Part shown: positions 24,448 to 34,281 of the stretch, piece by piece
How the letters are laid out: every line of letters starts with the position of its first letter
Numbering within the stretch: the stretch's first letter is position 1
Notes under the pieces: model-generated
Seen by the model: the letters and a program-made list of their open reading frames with translations, nothing else
Told to the model about the DNA's origin: nothing
Database searches by the model: none
Program-made: the position numbers and the translations under genes
From: Sphingobacteriales bacterium 46-32
GTDB taxonomy: Bacteria; Bacteroidota; Bacteroidia; Chitinophagales; Chitinophagaceae
Length of the DNA: 64,000 nucleotides
Assembly (NCBI GenBank): GCA_001898485.1
Contig: MKTY01000012.1
Coordinates: 53,605-117,604, forward strand
Reading direction: 5' to 3'

Positions 24448-24987
24448 ATGAACACAGCGACAACAAAACAGTGGTACGCCCTTTACACCCGTCCCAAATG
24501 GGAGAAAAGAGTGACTGAAACACTTGAAAAAAAGAAGCTGGAAGTCTATTGTCCCATGAACCGGGTTCCCCGGCAGTGGGGCGAACGGAAAAAGGCCCTT
24601 ATGGAACCTCTTTTCCAGTCACTGATTTTCGTATATGCCTCTGAGTCTGACCAGGAGCGTATCCGCGAAACAGATGGCGTTATTAATTTCATCCACTGGC
24701 TCAACAAGCCTGCCATCATCCGCCAGGAAGAAATTGATACTATCCGCAAATTTCTCAACGAATACGACTTTGTATCGCTTGAAAAAGCGTCTGTCAATCT
24801 CAATGAAAAAGTGCGGATCATCAACGGCCCTCTCATGATGTGGGAAGGTCAGATTGTGCAGGTACGTACAAATGTGGTAAAGATCATGCTCCCCTCACTG
24901 GGTTATGCGCTGGTAGCTGAGATCCGTGAAGAGAAACCCGAAAAAACTGTACGCCCGCTGGCTGAACTAAACAAACGTGCTGTCTGA
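24448..24987 (+). CDS. UpxY-type transcription antiterminator (NusG-like)
   Basis: 179 residues. N-terminal NGN domain (QWYALYTRPKWEKRVTETLE and later FQSLIFVYA) and a C-terminal KOW-like segment (VRIINGPLMMWEGQIVQVR), the structure of NusG paralogues. In Bacteroides, UpxY proteins prevent premature termination in capsule operons, and this one sits inside an exopolysaccharide locus, so it probably lets RNA polymerase read through the long downstream unit. Gaps of 137 and 166 bp on either side may hold its target; no ops-like element was identified. Confidence 0.9.
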   Translation: MNTATTKQWYALYTRPKWEKRVTETLEKKKLEVYCPMNRVPRQWGERKKALMEPLFQSLIFVYASESDQERIRETDGVINFIHWLNKPAIIRQEEIDTIRKFLNEYDFVSLEKASVNLNEKVRIINGPLMMWEGQIVQVRTNVVKIMLPSLGYALVAEIREEKPEKTVRPLAELNKRAV

Positions 24988-25153
24988 CTTTTTCCCCGGC
25001 AGCCGTTAATAGTCTCTTCTCCGGGATCAATATTGCCACCCGGAATTCCAACGTCCTTTATCATATTAAGTAGCATCACTATAACGCTCCTCTCCGGAAG
25101 GGGATGGGTATGTACTGAATTATTGTAAACAACACTACTATTAAGCCCACAAC

Positions 25154-26458
25154 GTGCAACGCGTTAAGAAAATATTCTCTGCAGATCTGGTAAAGGTATC
25201 TTTCCTCAATGCCATCGCCACATTTATCAAAATGCTGACCGGTCTTGTCAGCAACAAGATAGTTGCCGGCATTGGCGCAGACGCCATTGCTCTTCTGGGC
25301 CAGCTCAATAATCTCAGCACAATCCTGCTGGGTATCTCTACCGGAGGCATCAATGCCGGCGTAACGAAGTATACGGCCGAACATTCCGGTTCGCCCGAGA
25401 AATACAACAAGTTTATCGGTACAGGATTCTGGATTACCATTGTACTGTCGGTTATCACCGGCCTGGTACTCATCATAGGCGCCAACTTCTTTTCTCATAC
25501 CATCCTGCACAGCAACGAATACCAGCTGGTATTTTATATTTTTGGATTTACCATCGTACTCTACGCCCTTAACATGCTCCTCATCTCCATCATGAATGGA
25601 TTTAAGGAGTTCAAAAAATATGTGATCGCCAATATCACGGCAAGCATTGTAGGACTGATCTTCGCAGTGGTACTTGCCACCCTTTACAATACTATTGGCG
25701 CACTCATTGGCTTTGTAACTTACCAGTCTGTCGTTTTCTTTATCACACTGGCGCTCGTACATCGCGCGCCCTGGTTTAAATGGCGCATATTCACTCATCA
25801 GTTCAGCAAATCAGCTGCGTTAAAACTGGGCAACTACTCACTTATGGCGCTGGTGAGTGCTATTGTGATGCCTGCTGCGCAGATGATAGTGCGGAATTAC
25901 ATTACCAATCACACCCTGCCCGGCGATGCCGGCCTGCAGGAAGCAGGGTACTGGGAAGGCGTTAATAAACTCTCAACCATGTATCTGCTGGTAGTAACTA
26001 CATCGCTCAGTGTGTACTACCTGCCCCGGCTTACTGAATTAAAAACGGATTACGACCTGCGTAAAGAAGTATTCTCTGTTTACAAGCTGGTAATTCCTTT
26101 CCTGATCCTGGCCTCCATTATCATTTTTGCCGGACGTTATCTGCTGATTGAACTGTTGTTTACGCCTGAGTTCAGGCCCATGGATAAATTTTTTCTGTAT
26201 CAGCTGCCGGGCGATCTCTTTAAAATGTCGGGATGGGTGCTGGGCTATATTATGATCGCCCGCTCTATGACACGTACCTATGTGACGATGGAACTGGTAA
26301 GCAGTTCGGCCCAGGTATTATTCAGCATTCTCTTTATTAATCTTTTTGGCAGTATCGGCGGATCCATTGGTTATGCCTGCGGACACCTGCTGTACCTCCT
26401 TATTATGATATTTATTTTCCGTAAAATGTTTTTTTCGTCTAAAAACGCCGTTGCTTAA
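25154..26458 (+). CDS. Polysaccharide flippase (Wzx-type)
   Basis: 434 residues with about 12-14 hydrophobic helices, of the MATE/MOP-like polysaccharide transporter family. The GTG at 25154 gives MQRVKKIFSADLVKVSF; relatives often begin this way, with helix 1 near residue 10. The segments NAIATFIKMLTGLVSNKIVAG and GISTGGINAGVTKY are typical of O-antigen translocases. It would flip lipid-linked repeat units to the periplasmic side. It is followed by a glycosyltransferase gene after three bases, so translation is probably coupled. Confidence 0.9.
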   Translation: MQRVKKIFSADLVKVSFLNAIATFIKMLTGLVSNKIVAGIGADAIALLGQLNNLSTILLGISTGGINAGVTKYTAEHSGSPEKYNKFIGTGFWITIVLSVITGLVLIIGANFFSHTILHSNEYQLVFYIFGFTIVLYALNMLLISIMNGFKEFKKYVIANITASIVGLIFAVVLATLYNTIGALIGFVTYQSVVFFITLALVHRAPWFKWRIFTHQFSKSAALKLGNYSLMALVSAIVMPAAQMIVRNYITNHTLPGDAGLQEAGYWEGVNKLSTMYLLVVTTSLSVYYLPRLTELKTDYDLRKEVFSVYKLVIPFLILASIIIFAGRYLLIELLFTPEFRPMDKFFLYQLPGDLFKMSGWVLGYIMIARSMTRTYVTMELVSSSAQVLFSILFINLFGSIGGSIGYACGHLLYLLIMIFIFRKMFFSSKNAVA

Positions 26459-26461
26459 CCT

Positions 26462-27466
26462 ATGAGCCAGCCGCTTGTTTCAATCATAATGCCCGTGTAT
26501 AATGTAGAACGGTATGTGAAAGAGGCTATCGACAGTGCTCTTAATCAAACCTATCCCCACCTGGAGCTCATCATTATGAACGATGGCTCCAGCGACGGGA
26601 CTGCAGCTATCTGCCGGTCTTATACCGACCCGCGGGTAAAGTATTATGAAAACCCATTCAACATGGGTGTATTACGTACCCGCAATGAAGCACTTAAACT
26701 GGCCAGTGGCGAATACGTAGCCTGGCTCGACAGCGACGATATTTCGCTGCCCACCCGCCTGGAGAAACAGGTTCATTTTCTCGAAGCCAATCCAGATTAT
26801 GTGATGTGCGGTACCCTGCACCAGGATATCGATGGCGAGGGCTGTCCTTTGCTCAAAAGTTATTTTCCCGTTACCGACAAAGACCTGCGCAGTTTCCTGC
26901 TCCTGGTCAACAGTTTTTGCAATTCTTCTACCATAGTACGCGGACCCCTTATGCGTGAATTACGGTTTGCCGAAGATTGCGAAGTAGCAGAAGACTATGA
27001 TCTCTGGATCCGCCTGGCCCAGAAAGGTAAGCTGGCCAACATCCCGGAATTCCTGACACTCTACCGGGTACATGGCAACAATATCAGCATTACCAAAAAA
27101 GAACGGATGTTCGCTATTGTAAAAACACTCGCAGGAAGGATACTGACCGATGCCGGCGTTCACTATACACCCGAAGAGCTGGAAATACACTCTAAAATGC
27201 TCAGTTTCGCGGGTTCCTGGTTTGGCGAAGAAAACCGGATAAAAGCCCTGGAAGACTGGGTTATTTCTATATATAATCAGCTAAGTACTAAGAAAATTTA
27301 CAATAATTCACTACTTTTCGCGCTGTTGGCGGAACGCTGGCAGGTAGCCTGCATACAGAACAAACGATTTGGCCGGATATTTTTTAACCGCATCGTGATG
27401 CGCAATTTCCCGACCTATTGTTATGTGCTGGGGTGCAAGATCCTGAAAAAGCCTATCCGCTATTAA
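26462..27466 (+). CDS. Family 2 glycosyltransferase
   Basis: 334 residues of the GT-A fold. Start: VSIIMPVYNVERYVKEAIDS; nucleotide-binding IIMNDGSSDGT (near 37); metal-binding AWLDSDDISLPTRLEKQ (near 87); and AEDYDLWIRLAQKG (near 175), the usual acceptor-side ED motif. The C-terminal 100 residues are helical. It sits between flippase and polymerase genes with almost no gap, so it should add one sugar of the repeat unit. Donor and acceptor unknown. Confidence 0.92.
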   Translation: MSQPLVSIIMPVYNVERYVKEAIDSALNQTYPHLELIIMNDGSSDGTAAICRSYTDPRVKYYENPFNMGVLRTRNEALKLASGEYVAWLDSDDISLPTRLEKQVHFLEANPDYVMCGTLHQDIDGEGCPLLKSYFPVTDKDLRSFLLLVNSFCNSSTIVRGPLMRELRFAEDCEVAEDYDLWIRLAQKGKLANIPEFLTLYRVHGNNISITKKERMFAIVKTLAGRILTDAGVHYTPEELEIHSKMLSFAGSWFGEENRIKALEDWVISIYNQLSTKKIYNNSLLFALLAERWQVACIQNKRFGRIFFNRIVMRNFPTYCYVLGCKILKKPIRY

Positions 27467-27494
27467 TCCCTAAACCCACTAAAACTAACCGATC

Positions 27495-28832
27495 GTGATC
27501 GCAGTTCTCATACTTGGTGCTATCATTTATGGCTATTTACTGGCCGTAAAGCCCCATGTTATTGCGGTCCTCTTTTTTACTATCACCATTGCTGATGTCA
27601 ATTTTGAACTGGGCGGCTTACCGCTGAACATCCGTGCCATTATTGGTCTTACACTGTTTGCACGCACGCTCGTATCCGGTAAAAACGAACATGATCCCGG
27701 ATTCTTTCTAAACAGTAATATCTTACTGATCGTTGTCTTCACCATTTATGCCATTATAGTCACCGCTTTCTACGATCTGCTCACACCGGAGGTTATTAAA
27801 ACTTCGGCTCTCACGCTGATATCGATTTATTGTGGTTATTATTATTACTTTCAGAAAGGAGGCATGGACTATTTAAAACTGGCATTGATCATTGCCGGCT
27901 TTATCTGCTTCTTTGATCTTGTATTTACCTATGGCTATTATGGCCAGTTTCCCGTACAGCGCATCTACCAGTTTCTGTTAAAAGTACCCATACCTGTGGA
28001 TGAGAAGGGTGAGTTTGTGGAAGTGATCAATCACAACTTTTATGGCCTTATATGTGGTATGGGCTTCGTGTACCTGCTCAATGACTTTATTAATAAGGAA
28101 AATGCCAATAAACTGGTATTACTCATACTGCCGGTAATGTTTCTGGGTGTGCTTATGTCTACTTCGCGCAGCACCCTGCTGGGGCTTATTTTTGTTTCTA
28201 TTTTTCTTATCAGCCGCGAGCTCAAGCATCGCGAGCGGGCCAAGAAAGCCTATATGCTTATCAGCATGGCCGTAGGCATTCTGTTTTTCTGCATTTTTGT
28301 TTTCACCACATTGCAGAGCTACCTCAATGTAGACAGCGACTTCATGGAGCGGATCACCTTCCGGCTTATCGATGAGCCCATTGCTGTATTCAACAAGCAC
28401 CTGGGCATGAATTATAATGTACAGTCGCTTGAAGCGATGGACTGGCGTGAGGAAGCATCGAGAGATGCCTTTGAAGCCTGGCTGAACCTCGATTTTGTGG
28501 AGCAGGTTTTTGGCATCGGGTACTGGGGCTTTGTAGTACGCGACCTGGGGCATAGCGGCCTGCCTCCGCACAATGGTATCCTGTTTTTACTGATGGACTC
28601 AGGTATGGTTGGCCTGGCTATGTATATTTTCCTTATCGTCAATATCATTCGCCGTTCGTTGCAGCTAACCAAAGATGTCATTCCTCCGCTGGTAACGACC
28701 CTGCTTTTTGTTATCTTTTACTGTTTGGGACAAAATGGCGAGCTGACCTCCAGCATTACCTTCCTGTTTATTATCAGTCTGATTGCTGAAAATACGTTAA
28801 TAGAGCAGAAGAGGAGGCTGCAGGCTACTTAG
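27495..28832 (+). CDS. O-antigen polymerase/ligase-like membrane protein (Wzy-type)
   Basis: 445 residues with ten or more hydrophobic helices. A large periplasmic loop (about 290-365) holds NYNVQSLEAMDWREEASRD and, later, GLPPHNGILFLLMDSG; the PHN and downstream helix are typical of Wzy_C/WaaL-type enzymes. Translation begins at a GTG (27495) with no better start nearby. Its position between glycosyltransferase genes in a flippase-containing locus favours polymerase (Wzy) over ligase, but sequence alone cannot separate the two. Confidence 0.85.
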   Translation: MIAVLILGAIIYGYLLAVKPHVIAVLFFTITIADVNFELGGLPLNIRAIIGLTLFARTLVSGKNEHDPGFFLNSNILLIVVFTIYAIIVTAFYDLLTPEVIKTSALTLISIYCGYYYYFQKGGMDYLKLALIIAGFICFFDLVFTYGYYGQFPVQRIYQFLLKVPIPVDEKGEFVEVINHNFYGLICGMGFVYLLNDFINKENANKLVLLILPVMFLGVLMSTSRSTLLGLIFVSIFLISRELKHRERAKKAYMLISMAVGILFFCIFVFTTLQSYLNVDSDFMERITFRLIDEPIAVFNKHLGMNYNVQSLEAMDWREEASRDAFEAWLNLDFVEQVFGIGYWGFVVRDLGHSGLPPHNGILFLLMDSGMVGLAMYIFLIVNIIRRSLQLTKDVIPPLVTTLLFVIFYCLGQNGELTSSITFLFIISLIAENTLIEQKRRLQAT

Positions 28833-28874
28833 CGCAGGCATTTCTTTTCATGCGCAGTACTACCGTTACCTACT

Positions 28875-29987
28875 ATGAACAAAAAGAAAATCCTCTATAT
28901 CACTCCCGCCCTGCCTGTTGGCGGTGCCGAACGCTTCCTGCTATCATTGTCAGGTGCATTGATACCTGATACAGATAAACAGTGGATCATCAGCCTTAGC
29001 AACGTAAATGTGCTTGCACCGGAAATTACCCCAGGCATAGAATTTATTGCATTACCCCGCAGGAGCAAATTTGACCTGAAGCCCGTCAAAGAAATACGCC
29101 GGCTCATAAAAACCGAACAGCCCGATATCGTTTTTTGCATCAACTTTTTCAGCTATTTCGTATTGCGCTGTGCTCTTTTTGGTCTGCGTTATAAACCACG
29201 TACCATTATCTCTTACCACAGTACGGAGCATGTGTCGCGCAAAGAGCACTGGCTGCATCACCTGTATGCCCGCCTGCTCACCAAACGCGATGAAATAGTA
29301 GCCGTTTCGCAACGCCAGGCAGATTACACCATACGCACCTATCGTATACCCCGCCGCAAATTTGATGTGGTACTTAACTGTGTTGATACAGACTACTGGA
29401 AACCCGACACTACGGGATCTGTACGCAGCAGAGTCCGACAACAGCTGGGCATACCCGAAGATGCACCGGTGATCATCCTGACCGCAGCATTCCGGCCCGA
29501 AAAAAATCATGCCGGAGGTATCAGGGCATTGAAGCTGCTGCATGAAAAATATAATTGCAGGGCTTACCTGCTGCTCGTAGGCGACGGCGTATTACGTCCG
29601 GCTATTGAAGCAGCTGTGCTCGGCTCCGGTATCAGTTCCTATATTAAACTGGCCGGTCTGCAAAAAGATGTACGGCCCTTTTACCAGGCTGCAGATATAT
29701 TTACCCTGGTATCATCCCGGGTAGAAACATTCAGCATAGCAGCGCTGGAAGCTATGTCTTGCGGATTAACCGAAGTGTTGACAGATGTGGGGGGTGCTGC
29801 TGAAATGGTCACACCCGGTGTGAATGGCTTTTTGTGTGTTGCAGAAGATGACAGCATTGCCCAAAACTGGCTCAAGGGATTGAATAGTGATTTCAGGAAA
29901 GAAGATATTCATGCTTACGCATATACCCATTTCCGGAAAGAGAAGATGGTTTCGTCTTATAAGAAAATATTTGGACTGGCCTCATGA
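28875..29987 (+). CDS. Family 4 glycosyltransferase
   Basis: 370 residues, GT-B fold. The glycine-rich N-terminal loop is ITPALPVGGAERFLLSLSG; the C-terminal half has the donor-binding region LTAAFRPEKNHAGGIRAL and the EX7E motif in SSRVETFSIAALEAMSCG (near 290), with both glutamates present. It should be a retaining glycosyltransferase acting in the cytoplasm on the lipid-linked repeat unit. The stop overlaps the next start by four bases (ATGA), so the two are translationally coupled. Confidence 0.92.
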   Translation: MNKKKILYITPALPVGGAERFLLSLSGALIPDTDKQWIISLSNVNVLAPEITPGIEFIALPRRSKFDLKPVKEIRRLIKTEQPDIVFCINFFSYFVLRCALFGLRYKPRTIISYHSTEHVSRKEHWLHHLYARLLTKRDEIVAVSQRQADYTIRTYRIPRRKFDVVLNCVDTDYWKPDTTGSVRSRVRQQLGIPEDAPVIILTAAFRPEKNHAGGIRALKLLHEKYNCRAYLLLVGDGVLRPAIEAAVLGSGISSYIKLAGLQKDVRPFYQAADIFTLVSSRVETFSIAALEAMSCGLTEVLTDVGGAAEMVTPGVNGFLCVAEDDSIAQNWLKGLNSDFRKEDIHAYAYTHFRKEKMVSSYKKIFGLAS

Positions 29988-31219
29988 AGATATTACAGAT
30001 CAATAGCGGACATTACCGGCGTGGCGGTGCAGATGTGGTTTATCTCAACACCACAGAGCTGCTGCGCAGCAAAGGCCATGAAGTGATCTGCTTCAGCATG
30101 AAGGACGAAAAAAATCTGCCTGATGCTGATGAAACTTTTTTTGCAGAGAGTATGGACCTGAGACAGGCTTCTACCCTGCAAAAAATAAAATCTGTACCGG
30201 CATTTGTTCATAACCGTGATGCAGCGCATAAACTGGAGGAGTTGCTGAAGCAGCATCAGCCCGATGTAGCACATATACATTTATTCCTGGGCAAGCTGAC
30301 CAGTTCCATTCTGCCCGTATTACGTAAAAGGAAAATACCTGTTATTGTAACAGTTCATGACTATCGTCTTATTTGCCCGGCCTATCTTTTCCTGGATGGA
30401 CAAAACAAGGTATGTGAGAAATGTAAAGGTGGTTTTTACCTCAACTGTACACTCAAGCGCTGTTCGGAAGGCAGTTTTTTCCAGAGCCTTATTCTGACGG
30501 CAGATGCATACTACCGCAAATACCGGATCAATCCGGTAAAATATGTGGATCGTTTCATTTTTGTAAGCCAGTTTATTCAGCATAAACATCAGGAATTTAA
30601 TGCAGGATACTCGGACAAGTCGACCCTGCTTTATAACTTTGTGCCCGGCCTTGAAAAAATAGCACCGGTGCATACTAAAGGCGGATATTTTCTGTTCTAT
30701 GGCAGGCTGTCGCGGGAGAAAGGGGTTGAAACCCTGATTCAGGCGGCCCAGGAAGCCGGAATACCGCTCAAAATCGTAGGAACCGGCTCATTATCAGAAA
30801 AGTACAAAAACAGTCGTTTTGCCAATATCGAATTTCTGGGTCACCGCACCGGCGAAGATTTGTGGAACCTGGTAAAACAGGCCAGTTTCGTGGTGGTGCC
30901 TTCAGAATGGTACGAAAACAATCCGCTGACTATACTGGAGGCATATAGCCTGGGCAAACCGGTTATTGGCTCCGCCATCGGAGGTATACCAGAAATTATC
31001 CGCGATGGGCATACAGGTTACCTGTTTCCCGCAGGCGATGAAGTAGCACTAACAACAAGATTGAAACAGGCAGCTGCACTGAGTGATGAGGCATATACAC
31101 ATCTGTCGCATCAGGCCAGGCAATTTGCCAATGAAAATTTTGAGCCAGAAAAAAATTATCAGACACTGATCGGTATTTACCAGTCAGTCATTCATAACTA
31201 TAACCTTAATCAAAACTGA
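29984..31219 (+). CDS. Family 4 glycosyltransferase
   Basis: 411 residues, GT-B fold. N-terminal NSGHYRRGGADVVYLNTTELL; the middle holds a Cys-rich insertion (VCEKCKGGFYLNCTLKRC, about residues 138-157) found in some GT4 subgroups and probably metal-binding. The donor half has YGRLSREKGVETLIQAA, and the EX7E motif is in SEWYENNPLTILEAYSLGKP with both glutamates. The start overlaps the previous stop, and the next gene follows after seven bases. Confidence 0.92.
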   Translation: MKILQINSGHYRRGGADVVYLNTTELLRSKGHEVICFSMKDEKNLPDADETFFAESMDLRQASTLQKIKSVPAFVHNRDAAHKLEELLKQHQPDVAHIHLFLGKLTSSILPVLRKRKIPVIVTVHDYRLICPAYLFLDGQNKVCEKCKGGFYLNCTLKRCSEGSFFQSLILTADAYYRKYRINPVKYVDRFIFVSQFIQHKHQEFNAGYSDKSTLLYNFVPGLEKIAPVHTKGGYFLFYGRLSREKGVETLIQAAQEAGIPLKIVGTGSLSEKYKNSRFANIEFLGHRTGEDLWNLVKQASFVVVPSEWYENNPLTILEAYSLGKPVIGSAIGGIPEIIRDGHTGYLFPAGDEVALTTRLKQAAALSDEAYTHLSHQARQFANENFEPEKNYQTLIGIYQSVIHNYNLNQN

Positions 31220-31226
31220 GATCATA

Positions 31227-32138
31227 ATGAAGAAGAAAATTTATCTCGCCGGTAGCGGCGGTATGCTGGGCGAAGCCTTTTATCGTGTATTTAAAGATGA
31301 GTTTGAACTCAAATGCACGGATAAAGATGTGAATACCGACTGGTTGAGTTTTCTCGACTTTCGCGATCTGGACAAATACCGTGAAGATGTAAAAGCATTT
31401 AAGCCCGACTACCTGTTTCATATCGGCGCCTATACTGATCTGGAGTTTTGCGAACTGAATATAGACGATACATATGCTACCAATACACTGGCAGTAGAAA
31501 ATGCGGTTTATATAGCCAATGAGCTTAACATCCCGTTGCTCTACATCAGCACCGCCGGCATCTTCGGTGGTGAAAAAGAGTCGTATGATGACTGGGATAC
31601 ACCTAATCCGCTGGGGCATTACGCACGTTCGAAATACATGGGAGAACGTTATGTGGTTGAACATGCCAACCGTTATATTATCTGCCGTGCCGGCTGGATG
31701 ATGGGAGGCGGTCCTTCAAAAGACAAAAAGTTTATCAATAAACTGGTCAAACAACTGGTAAGCGGCAAACGTGAACTCTTTATCGTAGATGACAGAGACG
31801 GCACTCCTACCTACACAGTAGATTTTGCCCGCAACGTAAAAGTGCTGTTTGAAAAAGAATACTGGGGCCTTTACAACCTCGTATGTAAAGGACAGACCAG
31901 CCGCATGGAAGTTGCAGAAGAACTGGTAAAAGTGCTGGGACTGGCTGATAAGGTAAAACTCAACAGCGTAAGTTCTGATTACTTTAAAGATACCTACCAC
32001 GCTCCACGTCCGGCCTGTGAGCGACTCGTCAATAAAAAACTGGATATCCGTGGCATCAATGTTATGCGCGACTGGCGTGTAGCCCTGCAGGATTATATCG
32101 ATACGTATTTTAAAGATTATCTGAAAGACAAATTCTGA
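31227..32138 (+). CDS. RmlD-like NAD(P)-dependent sugar reductase
   Basis: 303 residues of the extended short-chain dehydrogenase superfamily, RmlD-like. The Rossmann start is YLAGSGGMLGEAFYRVF. The catalytic Tyr and Lys sit in HYARSKYMGERYV (near 131), with the Ser/Thr upstream in YISTAGIFGGEKESYDD. The C-terminal substrate-binding part (about 180-303) resembles dTDP-4-dehydrorhamnose reductases, so it may make a deoxysugar precursor. No RmlA, B or C homologue is seen in the window. Stop and next start share one base. Confidence 0.88.
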   Translation: MKKKIYLAGSGGMLGEAFYRVFKDEFELKCTDKDVNTDWLSFLDFRDLDKYREDVKAFKPDYLFHIGAYTDLEFCELNIDDTYATNTLAVENAVYIANELNIPLLYISTAGIFGGEKESYDDWDTPNPLGHYARSKYMGERYVVEHANRYIICRAGWMMGGGPSKDKKFINKLVKQLVSGKRELFIVDDRDGTPTYTVDFARNVKVLFEKEYWGLYNLVCKGQTSRMEVAEELVKVLGLADKVKLNSVSSDYFKDTYHAPRPACERLVNKKLDIRGINVMRDWRVALQDYIDTYFKDYLKDKF

Positions 32139-33262
32139 TGAGCAAACAGCAACTGCGGATAGCTTCTTTTGGATTCCGGTCAATTCCTCCTTCGAAAGGA
32201 TCGGCCGGTGCCGATAAGTTTGCTGTTGAATTTTTACCGCGACTGGCTGAACGTGGCTATGAAGTGGTAGGTTATAACCGGATATATCCCGGCCAGACAA
32301 AAGGACCGGATGATTATAAGGGGGTGCGTGTGTATTATTTTAAGACAATTCCCAAATCGGGGATTGACTCTATGATCCACTCAGCCAAAGTAACCTGGCA
32401 TATTCTGACCCGCAATACGGCCCGCATTGTTCATATCCAGGGTAATAATGCCCTGTTTGCCTTTATCCTGAAAATATTCGGTAAAAAAGTAATCCTGAGT
32501 ATTGACGGTACGGAGTTTGAACGCGAAAAATGGTCCTGGTTCATGCGCAAGCTCGTTCTGGCCAATGCCTACCTGGCCGTATGGTCATGCAAGTATATTG
32601 CCATCGACAACATCTTTACCAAAGAGCTGTTTGAGAAAAAATTCAAAAAGAAATTTGACTTTATCTCGTTTGGCAGTGAGATCAAAGAAACGACCGACAC
32701 AGACATATTAACAAAGCTGGGGCTGGAGAAAGGCGACTACTTTTTATTTGTAGGCCGTTTTATTCCGGACAAGGGGCTGCAATACCTCATACCCGCTTTC
32801 GAAAAGCTGAAGACAGGCAAAAAGCTGGTGCTGGTGGGAGGCTCTCCCAATCCCAGTGAGTTTGAGCTCGGCTTAAAGAACACCAGCGACCCGCGCATTA
32901 TTTTCCCCGGATTCATTTACGGCGATGACACCGTGACGCTGATGAAAAATGCCTATTGCTATATTCAGCCTTCTGATATTGAAGGTCTGTCGCCGGTAAT
33001 GCTTTCGGTTATGGGACTGGGCACACCGCTTATCTGCAGCAACATCAAGGAAAATATGTACCTGGTACACCAGGATGCGCTTACGTTCGAAAAATCGGAC
33101 GTAAATGATCTTACGCGCCAACTGGAATATTCACTTGAGCACCGCGATGAGCATTTGCAGCTGGCAGCCAAAGCCAAAGAACGGATCAGTAAAGAATACA
33201 GTTGGGAGACAATTACTGATCAATATGTTGAACTATTTGAAAAAAGCTTACAAAAAAAATAA
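32138..33262 (+). CDS. Family 4 glycosyltransferase (altered EX7E)
   Basis: 374 residues, GT-B fold. N-terminal FGFRSIPPSKGSAGADKFAVEF is a glycine-rich loop variant seen in rhamnosyltransferase-like GT4 proteins; the donor half has FVGRFIPDKGLQYLIPAFE. The EX7E region reads PSDIEGLSPVMLSVMGLG (near 285): the first Glu is present, but a Ser stands where the second would be. That could reduce activity or reflect a subfamily. It is coupled to the upstream reductase gene and followed by an oxidoreductase after two bases. Confidence 0.88.
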   Translation: MSKQQLRIASFGFRSIPPSKGSAGADKFAVEFLPRLAERGYEVVGYNRIYPGQTKGPDDYKGVRVYYFKTIPKSGIDSMIHSAKVTWHILTRNTARIVHIQGNNALFAFILKIFGKKVILSIDGTEFEREKWSWFMRKLVLANAYLAVWSCKYIAIDNIFTKELFEKKFKKKFDFISFGSEIKETTDTDILTKLGLEKGDYFLFVGRFIPDKGLQYLIPAFEKLKTGKKLVLVGGSPNPSEFELGLKNTSDPRIIFPGFIYGDDTVTLMKNAYCYIQPSDIEGLSPVMLSVMGLGTPLICSNIKENMYLVHQDALTFEKSDVNDLTRQLEYSLEHRDEHLQLAAKAKERISKEYSWETITDQYVELFEKSLQKK

Positions 33263-33264
33263 AC

Positions 33265-34275
33265 ATGCTTAAAGTTGTATTGATTGGCGCAGGCAAGATG
33301 GGTATTTCCCACCTGTCTATCCTGGGAGCCCATCCCGATGTAGAAGTGGTAGGGGTATGTGATACATCCAAAATGGTAAATGATTTTCTGACCCGTTACG
33401 GTAAATTCAATTGCTTTACCGATTATCAGAAAATGCTGAGCCAGGTAAATGCTGATGCGGCTTTTGTGGCTGTGCCTACAAAATTTCACTACAGCATTAT
33501 CAAAGACCTGCTGCAGAAAAAGCTGCACGTTTTTGCAGAAAAACCTTTTTGCCTCACTGTAGAGCAGGGCGATGAACTGGTAAAACTGGCTGCCGCCAAT
33601 AAATGCATCACACAGGTAGGTTACCACAACAAATTTGTAGGAACCTTCCGCGAGGTAAAAAGACTGGTTGACAGTGGTGTACTGGGCGATATTTATCATT
33701 TCACCGGCGAAGCCTACGGGCCCGTGGTAATACGTAAAAAACAGGATACCTGGCGCTCTGATCCTTCTGAAGGCGGCGGATGCCTGCTGGATTACGCATC
33801 GCACGTAATTGATCTCATCAACGGTACGCTTTCCCCGGTAGTAGCATCGAGAGGCACCCTGCTCAAATCGGTATACAGCACACAGGTTGAGGATGCCGTA
33901 TACTCGTTGCTTGAACTGCAATCTGGTCTCACCGGCGTACTGTCTGTAAACTGGAGTGACGATACACACCGTAAAATGACTACTTCCATTACCATCCAGG
34001 GTACCAATGGTAAAATCATCTCTGATGCAAATGAGCTCAAGGTCTTTCTGAAAGGAAAAGATTTTCCGGCCGGTTACTCAAAAGGATGGACGATTAAATA
34101 CATTACCGAGCTGACGGAAGAAGTGGATTTTTATCTGCGTGGCGAGGAATACTCTGCCCAGATTGATTATTTCGTGAAAGCGGCCCTGGGTAAGGCGCCC
34201 AACACGATCAATACTTTTGAAAGTGCCTGGCTTACAGACAGAGCTATTTCAATCATTAAAAAAAGTTCAAAATAA
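33265..34275 (+). CDS. Gfo/Idh/MocA family oxidoreductase
   Basis: 336 residues. N-terminal Rossmann fold (LIGAGKMGISHLSILGAHPD) and the family's EKPFCLTVEQG motif with its Lys (near 93), followed by the alpha/beta substrate domain with GGGCLLDYASHVIDLI (near 173-187). Such enzymes oxidise or reduce sugars or their nucleotides with NAD(P). In an exopolysaccharide operon it is probably a UDP-sugar 3-dehydrogenase-type or similar tailoring step; the exact reaction is open. It overlaps neither neighbour, but gaps are only two and six bases. Confidence 0.9.
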   Translation: MLKVVLIGAGKMGISHLSILGAHPDVEVVGVCDTSKMVNDFLTRYGKFNCFTDYQKMLSQVNADAAFVAVPTKFHYSIIKDLLQKKLHVFAEKPFCLTVEQGDELVKLAAANKCITQVGYHNKFVGTFREVKRLVDSGVLGDIYHFTGEAYGPVVIRKKQDTWRSDPSEGGGCLLDYASHVIDLINGTLSPVVASRGTLLKSVYSTQVEDAVYSLLELQSGLTGVLSVNWSDDTHRKMTTSITIQGTNGKIISDANELKVFLKGKDFPAGYSKGWTIKYITELTEEVDFYLRGEEYSAQIDYFVKAALGKAPNTINTFESAWLTDRAISIIKKSSK

Positions 34276-34281
34276 GTACCG

